DNA of 64,000 bases. Source: Pelomyxa schiedti (Eukaryota; Evosea; Pelobiontida; Pelomyxidae). Under the pieces are notes generated by a model. It was not told the DNA's origin. It did not search any database and worked only from the letters and a program-made list of their open reading frames with translations. Made by a program: the position numbers and the translations under genes. The stretch is from the NCBI GenBank assembly GCA_020536535.1, contig JAHLWZ010000562.1, positions 24,886 to 88,885 on the forward strand. Direction: 5' to 3'. Shown one piece after another: positions 24,652 to 39,303 of the stretch (position 1 is the first letter of the stretch; every line of letters begins with the position of its first letter).

Positions 24652-26859
24652 TCACAGTGAGATACCAAGCTTGAGCAGCTCCTGTTGGCAAACTGGGCCC
24701 TGTGCGAGGACTATGTGTGCCACTGCTTCACTGACACTCTCAATGATGCAGGCGTTGACCATCCCTCCGATGTCCAGCAAGTCCCTGATTGGCTCGGGGA
24801 TGAGAGACTCGAGAGGGTCAATGACCTCCTTGATGAGGGGGATGACTACTTTCTGGATGGGAGCAAGGACTGGCCGCTTGACAAACTCAATAGCGTACTT
24901 GGATACCAGGAAGAGGATGTTCTTGCGGGCGCACTTCATGGCTTTGCGGTAACCAATGATGAAAGACTCGTTGCACTTTGTTGGCCAGTCTCGGGTATCG
25001 CTTGCGTTGGTCATGGCGCCGTAGAGGTAGTCTCCAAACTTCCAGCTGAACTTCTTGAGCATGCGCTTGTGGATGTACTTCTGAATGTCGCAGGAGAGCT
25101 CCCAGAAAGCATCGGGTACAGGCCCAAGGTCAACCAGCAGAGTGGAAAGGTCCCACCAGAGCTCCCTTCCTGCACTCCTAATCTCATACCCGCGCCACCT
25201 GGTGCGCCATGCGGCGTCCCACTCCTCCCAGTCCAACTTCTGTTGTACTTCGTCAATCTTGGAGGGGTCTGCGGTTTTGGCGATCTCGTCTTTTTGCTTC
25301 ATCAAGAAGACGATTACGTCCATGTAGTTCTCGGGGTCGATCAACTCAATGAGGGAGTTGGCGATATCGATGATCTTAGAGAATGGAGAAAGAAGAAGCT
25401 TCAGTGCATCGTGAGCAAGATCCTTGCTGCACTCCCCAACCATGGCTTCAATCTGCTTTTGAATAGCATCCTCCATCTTCTTGTAAACATGCTTCTTGGT
25501 ATCATGGACTATGTCACGAATATCACGTGCCTTCTCAATATCCATAGTCATAATGGCATCGTTCAATTTGGTGTTAATGTCGGGAGCTTTCTCCACGGCG
25601 GGTTGAAGAGATTCAACGAGAGGAGGGATAAGCTGCCTGAGGATGTTGCCCACAACCCGTTCAATCTGTTCCACGATGGGGGCAAGTGCTGCAGCCATAC
25701 CACTCTTAATCTTGCCCTTAATTTCGGCTTTCACTTGGACGATTTTGTCAAACTGTTGCCCGAGGACCTCCTCTACTTTCTTCCTGAGAGGCTTTGCTTG
25801 CTCGGCAGCAGCATTCCACGTCGCGGTAACGACGGGACCAACTGTAACACTTACTGACCTACAAAACATAAGGGACGAAATACAAAAAAAAATTGATGGA
25901 ACCTGTAAGCTAATTTAAGAGCGACCTTCCTGGCGGCTTCGGAGGGTGGGCACGCCTGGACAATGTCGTACCACATTTCCTTTCGAATTTCCTCAACGAC
26001 CAGCTTGGAAATGGCCTCGCCTTGGGTGTCCCAAACAATCTTCTTCCAAACCCAAAGGTCCCATTTCGTCCGTTCAATAGCGGCATCGAAGACCTTATCA
26101 CCAAGAGGATCATCGGATTTTACTGAAAAGCGTCAGGACAGAGATGAAGGAAATGAACGCAAACCTAATCCAAGGAATTTAAGAAGCTCTGGCTCTTTGG
26201 TGAGAGCCTCCACCTCAGTCAAAGACTTGAGGTAATGAGTAAGACTCTTCTTTCGATCTTTGAGGAACTCCTTATGTAAGTTGCGGGCGCCGAAAGCAGA
26301 GCTTGCACCAGGGAGACGAGCATCAGCTGGCACCTTCTTGCCAAGCTGTTCACGGGGTAAGGCCACAGAAAGGTGAAAAAACAATCGACCTTCTTGTTAA
26401 GCAACTTGAATTCCTTGTACCTTCTGCTCTTGGTGGCTTCTCTTGTCTTGTAGCTTGCAACGACAATGTAACTCTAGTGCCACAAAGAAGAAAAATTAAG
26501 TAAAAAGGGTAAGTTGACATTAACAGGCATACCACGTAGGGATCAATATCCTCATCGAGCTTTTCCCAATTAGCAACCTTGGCAGACAGTTTGTCTTTGT
26601 TTTTCTTAGTTGGCTTGGTGCCTCTTGGTCTTCGGGGCTTTTGTTCAGTTGGGCCACGTGCAGCCCTCTTTTCTTCACGGAGGCGTTTCTCCTCCTCTTT
26701 GCGCTGTTTTTTCTCTGCGTTTTCAATGAGTTCGTCTTTGAGGCAGTTGAGGTAGTTTGAAGTAAAACGCCCTCCAACGCGTTGTGCAATTTGCTTAATG
26801 GTCTCGAGCTTTCCCGCGTCCACCGGGTTGCTCGGTTTCAAACTGGACAAGAACGACAT
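24652..26859 (-). CDS. PX-domain protein with long helical C-terminal region
   Basis: Exons in transcript order 26859-26533, 26473-26390, 26345-26165, 26122-25903 and 25858-24652 give 672 residues. A Lys/Arg/Glu-rich coiled segment (about 35-95) is followed by a PX domain (about 100-215): RRYKEFKLLNKKLG, then FLKDRKKSLTHYLKSL and LLKFLG, the usual order of PX landmarks. PX domains bind phosphoinositides on endosomal membranes. The remaining 430 residues are helix-rich with amphipathic blocks (for example IPPLVESLQPAVEKAP) and many Trp/Tyr near the end. I do not recognise them. They are not clearly a sorting nexin BAR domain, though an elongated membrane-binding helical domain is possible. A long open frame lies antisense at 24685-25857 and is a shadow of this coding exon. 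Confidence 0.75.
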
Positions 26860-27366
26860 GGATCTGTTTGCAAAGATGTCGGAAAATTATACGATACGCA
26901 CCACGCAACGTGCGGGAAAGGGAAAAAAAAAAAAAAAGCGTCCCCGAGACTCGACCCGCGTGTGGTTGTTTCTTGGTAAGTGTGTGGTTTGTGCGTGAGA
27001 TCTTCGGCGTCGTTTTTGATGTCCGTTGTCCTTACCTTGTGGTTGTTGAGGGGGTTTTTCTTTTCTTTTTGTGTTTTCTTTTTTTTTCCTTTTCGTGCGG
27101 TGTGCACAGGGCGTAAAAATGGTATTTCCAAAAAGGAACAGAAGACCACAATTGCTCGGACACGTTCGTTTTTAGATCTCTCAGTCCCCTAGGGGCCTGC
27201 TGCTGCCTCCAAGCCAATTTGGTGCTCTCTGGAGCGCGAAAGCTAAATTAGCATCCACCATTTCTCTTGAAACTCGCCTCCCTAATTAAAATCACTGTCG
27301 CTTCGCCAAAAAAACAAAAAAAAACCGTCCACAAGCAAGTATTCGAGAGACGTTGGGAACGAAACA
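26860..27366. promoter_or_regulatory. Divergent promoter region between PX gene and actin-fusion gene
   Basis: About 500 bases separate two start codons on opposite strands, so both promoters must lie here. The sequence includes long T-rich runs at about 27057-27095, and the intron-like stretch 26976-27109. No TATA box stands out. The small candidate gene listed at 26876-27192 lies within. Confidence 0.45.
26876..27192 (+). CDS. Candidate 60-residue basic protein (uncertain)
   Basis: Two pieces, 26876-26975 and 27110-27192, join across a good intron (donor gtaagt, T-rich tract, acceptor cacag) to give 60 residues starting MSENYTIRTTQRAGKG and ending FLDLSVP. It is strongly basic, with a KKKKK run. 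The first residues faintly recall the start of ribosomal protein S24, but the rest does not. It starts 17 bases from the divergent PX start codon. It could equally be an intron-bearing leader of the downstream actin fusion gene. Confidence 0.3.
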
Positions 27367-32159
<4,793 letters not shown>

Positions 32160-32280
32160 TGGGTGCTCTGTTCCTTCTCAGATGTAACCATAAGAACGTA
32201 AAAAAAAAACCAGCACATAAGTCAACCCTATCGTTTTTTTTTTCGAAAATCCAAGTTTTATGTAACGTAATGACCCCTGT

Positions 32281-34387
32281 CTAATGGGTTTGCTTCTTCC
32301 TCTTGAGGCCGAGTACTGCATCCAGGAAGGTGCATTTGTTCAGAGCACAACCGGCTGCATTAACTCCACAAATAAGAGCCCCAGGAACTCCACCGAATTC
32401 CACTTGTTCTCCAGCAACAAGTAGACCAGTACAGTGAGCCAATCTGCACTGGGGCTTGTGGTTCTTGGCCCAGTCGAAATTGAGCCTCATAGCATACGAA
32501 GCCCCGGGGTCTTTGCCGAGCCAGTGAAGGGTTGAGAGTGGGGTTCCGAATTCCACGTGTTTCAGGTGGTCTTTGCATTGAGGCCGGGCTGCGATTAGCC
32601 GTTCTATCATGGCATCTATGTTGGGAGTGAGGGCTAATGGTAACCGGATTGTGAGGGGAAGCTACAGACCTCCCAGCTGCGATTTGAATTTGAGGTATTC
32701 TGCTGGCCGGCTCCTAAATTTAGTTTCTTCCCACTCGGCAAACCAACTGTAGGGAGTCATGACAATTCCAACCAGAGATGTGAAATTGCTGTTGCTTGCC
32801 AGTTTCGCCTCGGTGCAGTAAAAGCCAAGGGGCATGTAATCGAACAACTCGCGCACATCATCTGGCCTTTTCTCTGGCAAATTGAACTATCCAGAGTAAG
32901 TACATGTAAGCTCGAAGTGGTAACTTACCGGTGTGTCCAGTTTGGCTGTAAATACATCTTTATTTGGTAATACGCACATAGTGGGAGACAAGCCAAGATT
33001 GTTCCAATTATCATCCAGCCCCACAAAGCAACAAGAATATCCTATTCCATATTCTTCAGATTTAGGTACATACGACATAAACTTCCCAGCGCCCTACACA
33101 GGAGATATTCAGTACTTATTGGAGGGTACCCCATACCATCGACGCTGTGTTGGCAAATCCAATAGTGCTAATGACACAGTCAGCAGAATACTGTTCACCA
33201 GATTTTGTTTCGACTCCGGTGCATTTAGACCCAGAGAACAGGAACTAAATTATAGCGGGTAAACCACTACTTACACAAGATTGTCTTGTTACCTTAGTTA
33301 CTTTGCACGAGGTTTTGATTGCGCCTCCGCGATTGCGGATTCCTTCAAGCATAGCGCTGGCAATTGCTGGACCACCTCCTATTGGGTATGATCGAGTAAA
33401 AGTGCCCCAGGTCATTGCCAGACCTGCATTGGCTGGCATTTCGCTTGGACAAGTAGCCAGGACGTTGCAGGAAGACAGCCCAAGAATATGCCTCAGCTGC
33501 ACATTACTTGTCAAATCTGTGCAATACTTGGATGTGTTACTATCTTTTTTTTGGTGGGAATAATACTTGTTTCCACGTAGTAGATGTTAAAGTTGAGCCA
33601 AATATCGCCCATTTGATCTTCAACAAAGCCCTGAGGAGGAATGGAAATTCATTCAATGCAGAACGGAGAACAAGTTCACTTCCAGCAATGCTTCCGATAC
33701 TACGTACGAGGGTAAAATGCTTTGTGATAGCTGCACTTTCAGTGGGAAATTTCTCTTTGAGGTATCTTTCACGTGCGTCTCCTTCAAGAGGATTGTGAAT
33801 CTCATTTGTGACTTTGCCACTCGGATCCAGGGAGTAGAAAGAACCCAGGGTTGCGTTGTGCCATTCATATTGCACCTTATTTTCACAAAGAGTATGCATG
33901 ATAAACGACTTCAAATCATCACCTCTCAGCATAGAACCATCCAGGCAATGTAAGCCAACTTCGAAAGAATAAGGTCCCCTCTGTTCAAGCATTAGCCCAC
34001 GAAACTCCACATTATAATTAATGGTCAGCAAGTTAAATTTGGATTTTCTTTAAGAATGAGAACCCTGGGCAAACTAACCTTGAAAACATACATTGAACCA
34101 CCAGGACTGTGATGTTGTTCGAGAATCAAAACTCTCTTCCCGGCTCTACTCAGTACTGATGCCGCAGCCAAACCGCTCACCCCTGACCCCACTACTATCA
34201 CATCCCACAATTTGCTCTCGTTCGAAGTGGCGGTGGCACTACTTGAAGCCTTCGATTCCCGCGTGTTCGAGTGCTCCATGAACAGAGAGTGTGAGGAAAC
34301 AAACCAGCGGGAAAAAAGCTTGGCGAGGAGTATCAGTGCCAGGCCTGATGAGCCCAACAGAAGCACCAGGTCCCACCAGGCTCCCAT
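32281..34387 (-). CDS. FAD oxidoreductase, retinol saturase / carotenoid isomerase-like
   Basis: Exons in transcript order 34387-34079, 33980-33567, 33526-33293, 33244-33137, 33093-32929, 32886-32670 and 32633-32281 give 599 residues, close to animal RETSAT (about 610). An N-terminal hydrophobic helix (about 5-25) suggests membrane anchoring, as in the ER enzyme. A dinucleotide fold follows (VVGSGVSGLAAASVLSRAGK, then LILEQHHSPGGS). Later landmarks fit the family: YPIGGGPAIA, PYSWFAEWEE and the C-terminal GVPGALICGVNAAGCAL. Family members move hydride or isomerise polyene chains (retinol, carotenoids). The true substrate cannot be told from sequence. It is convergent with the actin fusion (121 bases) and divergent from the radical SAM gene. 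The 36-nt intron 32634-32669 is the shortest used. Confidence 0.8.
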
Positions 34388-34617
34388 TTTTATTCAGGAA
34401 TATCAGTAAAGAAAGGAGGGGGAAAAAAAACTCGAAGGGAGTTCCTCTGTTGCGAGTTCGGTTCTCTCCACCCACTGGAAAAGGTGAAGGTTTGTGTGGC
34501 TGGTACATCACCGCACACAGCGAGATTTGATGGAGATGGCGCTGCCACCTGCCGCAAATAGGAAGATTGCAATGAAGTTTCACAACGATTCACTCCGTGA
34601 TTGAGAAAGACTCGGCG

Positions 34618-36967
34618 ATGACAAACGCCGACAAGACGAACCCTATTTTTAACGTCCTGGAAAGGATTTTCCCTCTTTTTAAGTACAGGAAAGAAAAAAC
34701 TGTCAAAGTCGAAAAAACCAGAAAGGAAAACCTCTACAACAGAAAGAAGGACAAACGGTTTGACACAGCCATGAGTGGCTCAACATCATCTGACGAAGAG
34801 GTGCATGCAACTCCTATTGTAATTGTAGCTGGCCCAGACCTTGACACTGGTTGGTACTCAACGGGTTAATAAAGTGATAAGTAATAACTGTACAGTGGAT
34901 GGAGAAGGGGATTTAACCTAAATATCTCAGATTTCACTTCAAAGTCTCATTTACTTGTTGATGGGAAGGAAGCCAGCATAGCCTTTCTGCGGGAATACTT
35001 TAGGAATGGAAAGGTTACACATGAGTCTTACATTTCTCGATTTCTTAAACACACTAGGATGCAGCGAGGGCCGATAAAACTGTCAGAAATAAGCAAGGGT
35101 ACTTGTCACTCTCTGGAGTATACTTGAAACAGTTCCTCCATAAGAACAGAGGCGAAGCTGGAGCTGCAACTGTTATACACTATTTCAATGACTCTACAGC
35201 TGCGGCCTATGACAGGGCAGTTGCAAGTGCTTCAGTGCTGCTAATCAGCACCACTCTGATGCCCACTTGGAGCTTTGTAGAATCCCTGGCTGATAGGGCC
35301 AAGAGAATCAATCCAACTATCACGGTTATCGCTGGTGGTGTAAGTGTGTACAAGTAAGTAACTGCATCCTATTTCTTTATCGGTATTAAGTCTCCTTCAG
35401 GATAGCCAAAGCAAGGAAGATGCTAGACGCAGGCCTTTTTGAGGCAACTCCCAAGCTGAGGGAGTTCTGGAAGTTTCTTATGAAACCGTACCAATCCAAA
35501 ATTGACTTTGCAATTGCAAGTGTAGCCGGGGAACAGATTTTGTTGACTCTCCTGGACTGTTTGGAGCAGGTATGGATCTGTTTGTACTGGAAGAGAGTAG
35601 TCTAACTTCTTTGTTAAGGGATCTGATGCCTGGAAAACCATGCCAAATGTGATATGGTACGATCCCTCGGTTGGGGATTTTCATATGAATGAGCGTGAGT
35701 CCTTCCACATTATTAATAACCTTAGTAATGATTCAATTCCGTTAGTTGTGGAAGAAAAGTCTTCAGACTGTGAGGTTGATTGGTCGCGAGAAAAGTGCCC
35801 TGAAGGGAGTATTTACCCAGTGCAGGCTGGGCAAGGATGCCCATACAAGTAAACTTTTCTGTCGTGACGCTGGGTCTAAATAAAGTTTGAAGGTGTGGCT
35901 TTTGCGATTTTGTTGCTCTAGAACCTGTTGTGTATCGATGCAACACCAATGCTGTCATGAATACTGTGAGAAGCATCCCCTTATACAAAGGGCATAGACG
36001 AGTAAGTTTGTCTTTTTCTTTCCAATCTAAATCATTTAAGGTGTGGTTTACAAATGATAACTTGTTGGTCACACGCTCAGTGGCAGTGAATTTCCTCACA
36101 GAACTCATTCGACAGGATTTGCACTGTCGGTGGTACTCCTTCTTGAGGTTAGATAGACAGGACATGTTAATCACTACCAACATATCAATTTCAGACTTGA
36201 CGCTGTTGCCGATGCAGAACTGGCCGATTTAATTGCACAGTCGGGTTGTGAAAGGGCCAATTTTGGATTGGAGAGTGGAGATCAAACGATCCTTGACAAT
36301 ATGGAAAAACATTGCCGTGTTGAGGTTGTTTTCCATGCCAAATATGTTGTTACTTAATCTCAGCAGGACATTCCACGTGGTATCAATTTCCTCCTGGAAC
36401 GGAACATAATTGTGCGTGTATCCGTAATTGTGGGATATCCAGGAGAGACAAAGGAAACGATCATGAAGACAGTGAAACTTGTCAATAGTATCCAAGATAC
36501 CGGAGTGTTTGAGGTGAAGGTACGAATTTCCAAGAATGACAAAAAAAAAAGTCGTTTTCGCTCATGCTTTCTTTCCAAAAGGTGTTCCCGCTTGGAATTT
36601 TCCCAATGGCGCCGATTTCGACTCGGCAACAGAGGCAAAGATGGGGACTGCAAGGAATAGGACTTGTGTGGAAACATGACACAATGACATCAACTGAGGC
36701 GGCATTCTACGCCGACAAGTTCGACGACTGGATCAGGCCCACAATTGGCTCCGTCTACTGCGCCGAGAACTGCTTCTTCTTCGACGTTGCAGACCCAGCA
36801 GCCAGAAGGACGGTGATCGTACTCCGAAACATTGTACACTCCGATCATTTTTCCCCCTGCAGTTTGATGGTTTCTTTAACCAAAATGAAACAGCTGAGGA
36901 GGCGCTCAAGGGGAAACAGAGAGGACGGGGATCCAAGGACAGACGAGCAAATCTGGGCAGCCCTTGA
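34618..36967 (+). CDS. B12-binding-type radical SAM protein
   Basis: Exons 34618-34853, 34896-35013, 35058-35353, 35401-35569, 35619-35848, 35893-36001, 36041-36147, 36195-36324, 36364-36519, 36582-36812 and 36863-36967 give 628 residues. The N-terminal half resembles a cobalamin-binding Rossmann domain (VIAGG near 195). The radical SAM cluster motif is complete, CPYKCGFC, near 347-354, and is rebuilt exactly across the intron 35849-35892. Later landmarks are FGLESGDQTILDNM and VSVIVGYPGETKET. These are typical of bacterial B12/radical SAM enzymes such as BchE-like and methylthiotransferase relatives. Reaction unknown. Such enzymes are oxygen-sensitive and common in anaerobes, so an anaerobic host or ancient transfer is possible (inference). 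The acceptor at 36361-36366 is cagcag, so one glutamine may be variably included. The last exon assumes the intron 36813-36862; unspliced the frame would end at 36989. Confidence 0.78.
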
Positions 36968-37058
36968 GGAAGTTTTGACTGCGAACTAAAGTCTCTCCCT
37001 CTTTGTTTTAAATAGAAATTTTTGGAGATTTGCCTTTGGGTTTTTGTTCTGTTTCCTT

Positions 37059-39173
37059 CTACACATTTTGTTCAGAAGTACTGCTTGGAAGATAATCCTT
37101 GGCCAATTGTAAGAGGTGACCACCAAGTTTTTGTGGTTGCTTGTGTTCTGCAACAAGGGAATAGAACGCATTTGTGAATGACTCCTCCAAAGCTGCCCAG
37201 AAGCCACATTCAGAAAGTGAGCTGGAACCATCAAAATTTTCCTATTGTTAGTGGGGTTCCGCGGTTAGTATTACTGAGAATTTGACTTGAGTCATGCACA
37301 TACAAATGGGAGGTTAACGTCGAATGACAGAGGAATAGACTCAGAGTGTTTGTTTACGTATGGCACAATCACCCTTGCCATTGTGTTGGCGATGATGGAC
37401 AAGTTCGGGTCTGGGATACTGGTTTCCTGCAGTCTCACGTGCTTGAAATTGGTATCAAAATGCATCAGTACTTGGGGCTTCTCTTTTCTCTTGAGTTTCT
37501 GTGCAAGTGTTCTATTAGGAAAAGGAGGACGGGTGTAAACAGATATTACCAGTTTGTCATATCTGCTTGGGTGCACTGTGCTGATATTAGCACAAAGGTC
37601 AACAGTACCGTGACAGATCCAAGCTATAGGTGGGGCTGCCCTATAGCTGAGAAGCTGTGCTTTCAAGTTTGTCATGTGGAGGTCGGTCTGGGGGATTCAC
37701 TTGTAACTAAAAAGGTGTTGTGTGCTTAATTATTGCGTACCTCTTTCTTGTGTAATTGCTTGCTTGGCCTTCGGAACAGTGTAAACAAACTACCTGTAAA
37801 TGCAGTTGGTGATACTAGTGTGATTGACCGTGTAGGTTACCGTCAAACTGGCCAGCAGCCGACCTGCACATGAGCAAGTCCAACACAAGCCAATTTTGAC
37901 GGAGAATATCACACTGAATTTCAAACAATCCAACAGAGAATGGCCTAAACATATCAGTGATAGTTGGCACAACCAAGAACAAACCTCGTATATGGAGCTG
38001 GTAAGTAAAGAGTGACTGACACATCCCGCATGCGGAATTGGGAGAGATTAAACCCTTTTCTGCTTTTTCTAATCTCAGTTGTTTCGAGTTCCTCCTCTCT
38101 GCGCCTGTCGATTATGCCTTTCACCCCTGTGCAATCGATTTCGGAAATAAGACCTTTCCCTAAAAAGTTTGGGTTGGCACCACAGGCGCATAAATGGGGA
38201 TGCGAACCTACAATCCAGTGCAGAAGGGACAACTTCACATCAACCGATTCTGCAGATAAATCAAAGGATGCATCTGGTTTTGAGCTGTCATTTCGAAGAG
38301 CGCGCACATCACTCACTCTGATCCGCCTCTTCTTCCATAACACAACCACGCTATCGGAAAACTGCAGCTGCGAATTTGTCTGAAATTCGAGATGTTTTCT
38401 CACGTGCCTCACAACAAAACCTTTTGCCAAGTAGTGTCAGACTTGGGAAAGGGTAATGAAGCCATACCTTGAAACCGAAGAGCATTTGAAGCACTGAGCA
38501 CAATTGAGGCAGCAGTAGTTGTAGCGACGAGTGCAAGAACGCCAGAAGCCACTCCAATCCACCATCTCAACAGCGGCCTAGCTAAATAGGTTAAAGCCTG
38601 TTACATAAGAATACTTAAAGTGCACATAGATTCAGTTGAAGAGCCAACGAAATTTAAATTGTAACAACACTCTCAAATCAAAGTCAATTTCATTCACATT
38701 CACATTCACACAACAAAATACCAAGTTTTGCGTCTTCCACGCGGGGTCGCCTCCGTGTCATTGTCCTTCTTGGCGTGTTTGTTTTTGTTCTTTACATCCC
38801 GCCCTTTCGCAATTTGGGTAGCTTCCGTGGCCAACGGCGAATCGTCGCACGCTGCTGTTGATTTAAATTGCGCGCCGGCAGCCGAATCGCCGTTGGCAGC
38901 GCTGGCTCCATCACCACCACTGGGACCAATGACGTCATTGCACAGCAACTGCTCGGCCCACGACGTTGCGGAGTGCATGTTGGATGCAACTGCGCTCCTT
39001 CGTGAAAAAGACGGTGCACTGGCCGAGGCCAAGAGCACCCTTCGTGAAGTGAACGAGGGTGAGGACGAACGCGAGCGTGCTCCCATAATTTGGCGGCGCA
39101 GTACGGGGCCCACCACACCGACCAGCCCAACGAAGTGCCGACAAGACACACCGCTCCCAGGCACCAACGACAT
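37059..39173 (-). CDS. Mdm31/Mdm32-like mitochondrial inner-membrane protein
   Basis: Exons in transcript order 39173-38722, 38577-38468, 38420-38208, 38159-37985, 37944-37841, 37793-37741, 37687-37304 and 37241-37059 give 557 residues. The first 60 residues are Arg/Ser/Ala-rich without acids (for example SFTSRRVLLASASAPSFSRR), like a mitochondrial leader. A membrane helix follows (PLLRWWIGVASGVLALVATT). The body matches the Mdm31/32 layout: CTGVKGIIDRRRE, RPFSVGLFEI, RQNWLVLDLLMCRSAAGQFD, PPIAWICHGTVDL and VIVPYVNKHSESIPLSFDV. In yeast, Mdm31/32 sit in the inner membrane and affect mitochondrial shape and lipid transfer. An upstream ATG at 39255 exists, but the peptide from it does not lead in frame to the leader. 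The leader region is GC-rich and open in several frames, so the exact start is the least certain point. Confidence 0.75.
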
Positions 39174-39303
39174 CCTTGAACAGTTTGATTTCCCGTAACA
39201 GATTCAATTCCTCGTCCGAGATGATAACCAAGAACTGTTCATTATTGGCTTCCATTCAAATACAACAAACTTGACACACGGATTTTAAGAGTTCATACAG
39301 TAA

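Noticed and set aside
24685-25857. A 390-codon + strand open frame antisense to the PX gene
   Set aside because: It mirrors the long last exon of the PX gene, has no domain signal, and the opposite strand splices cleanly into a PX domain.
38728-39198. A + strand open frame with a hydrophobic start and charged tail
   Set aside because: The opposite strand gives a mitochondrial-type leader that splices in frame to the Mdm31/32-like membrane helix. The region is GC-rich and open in several frames.
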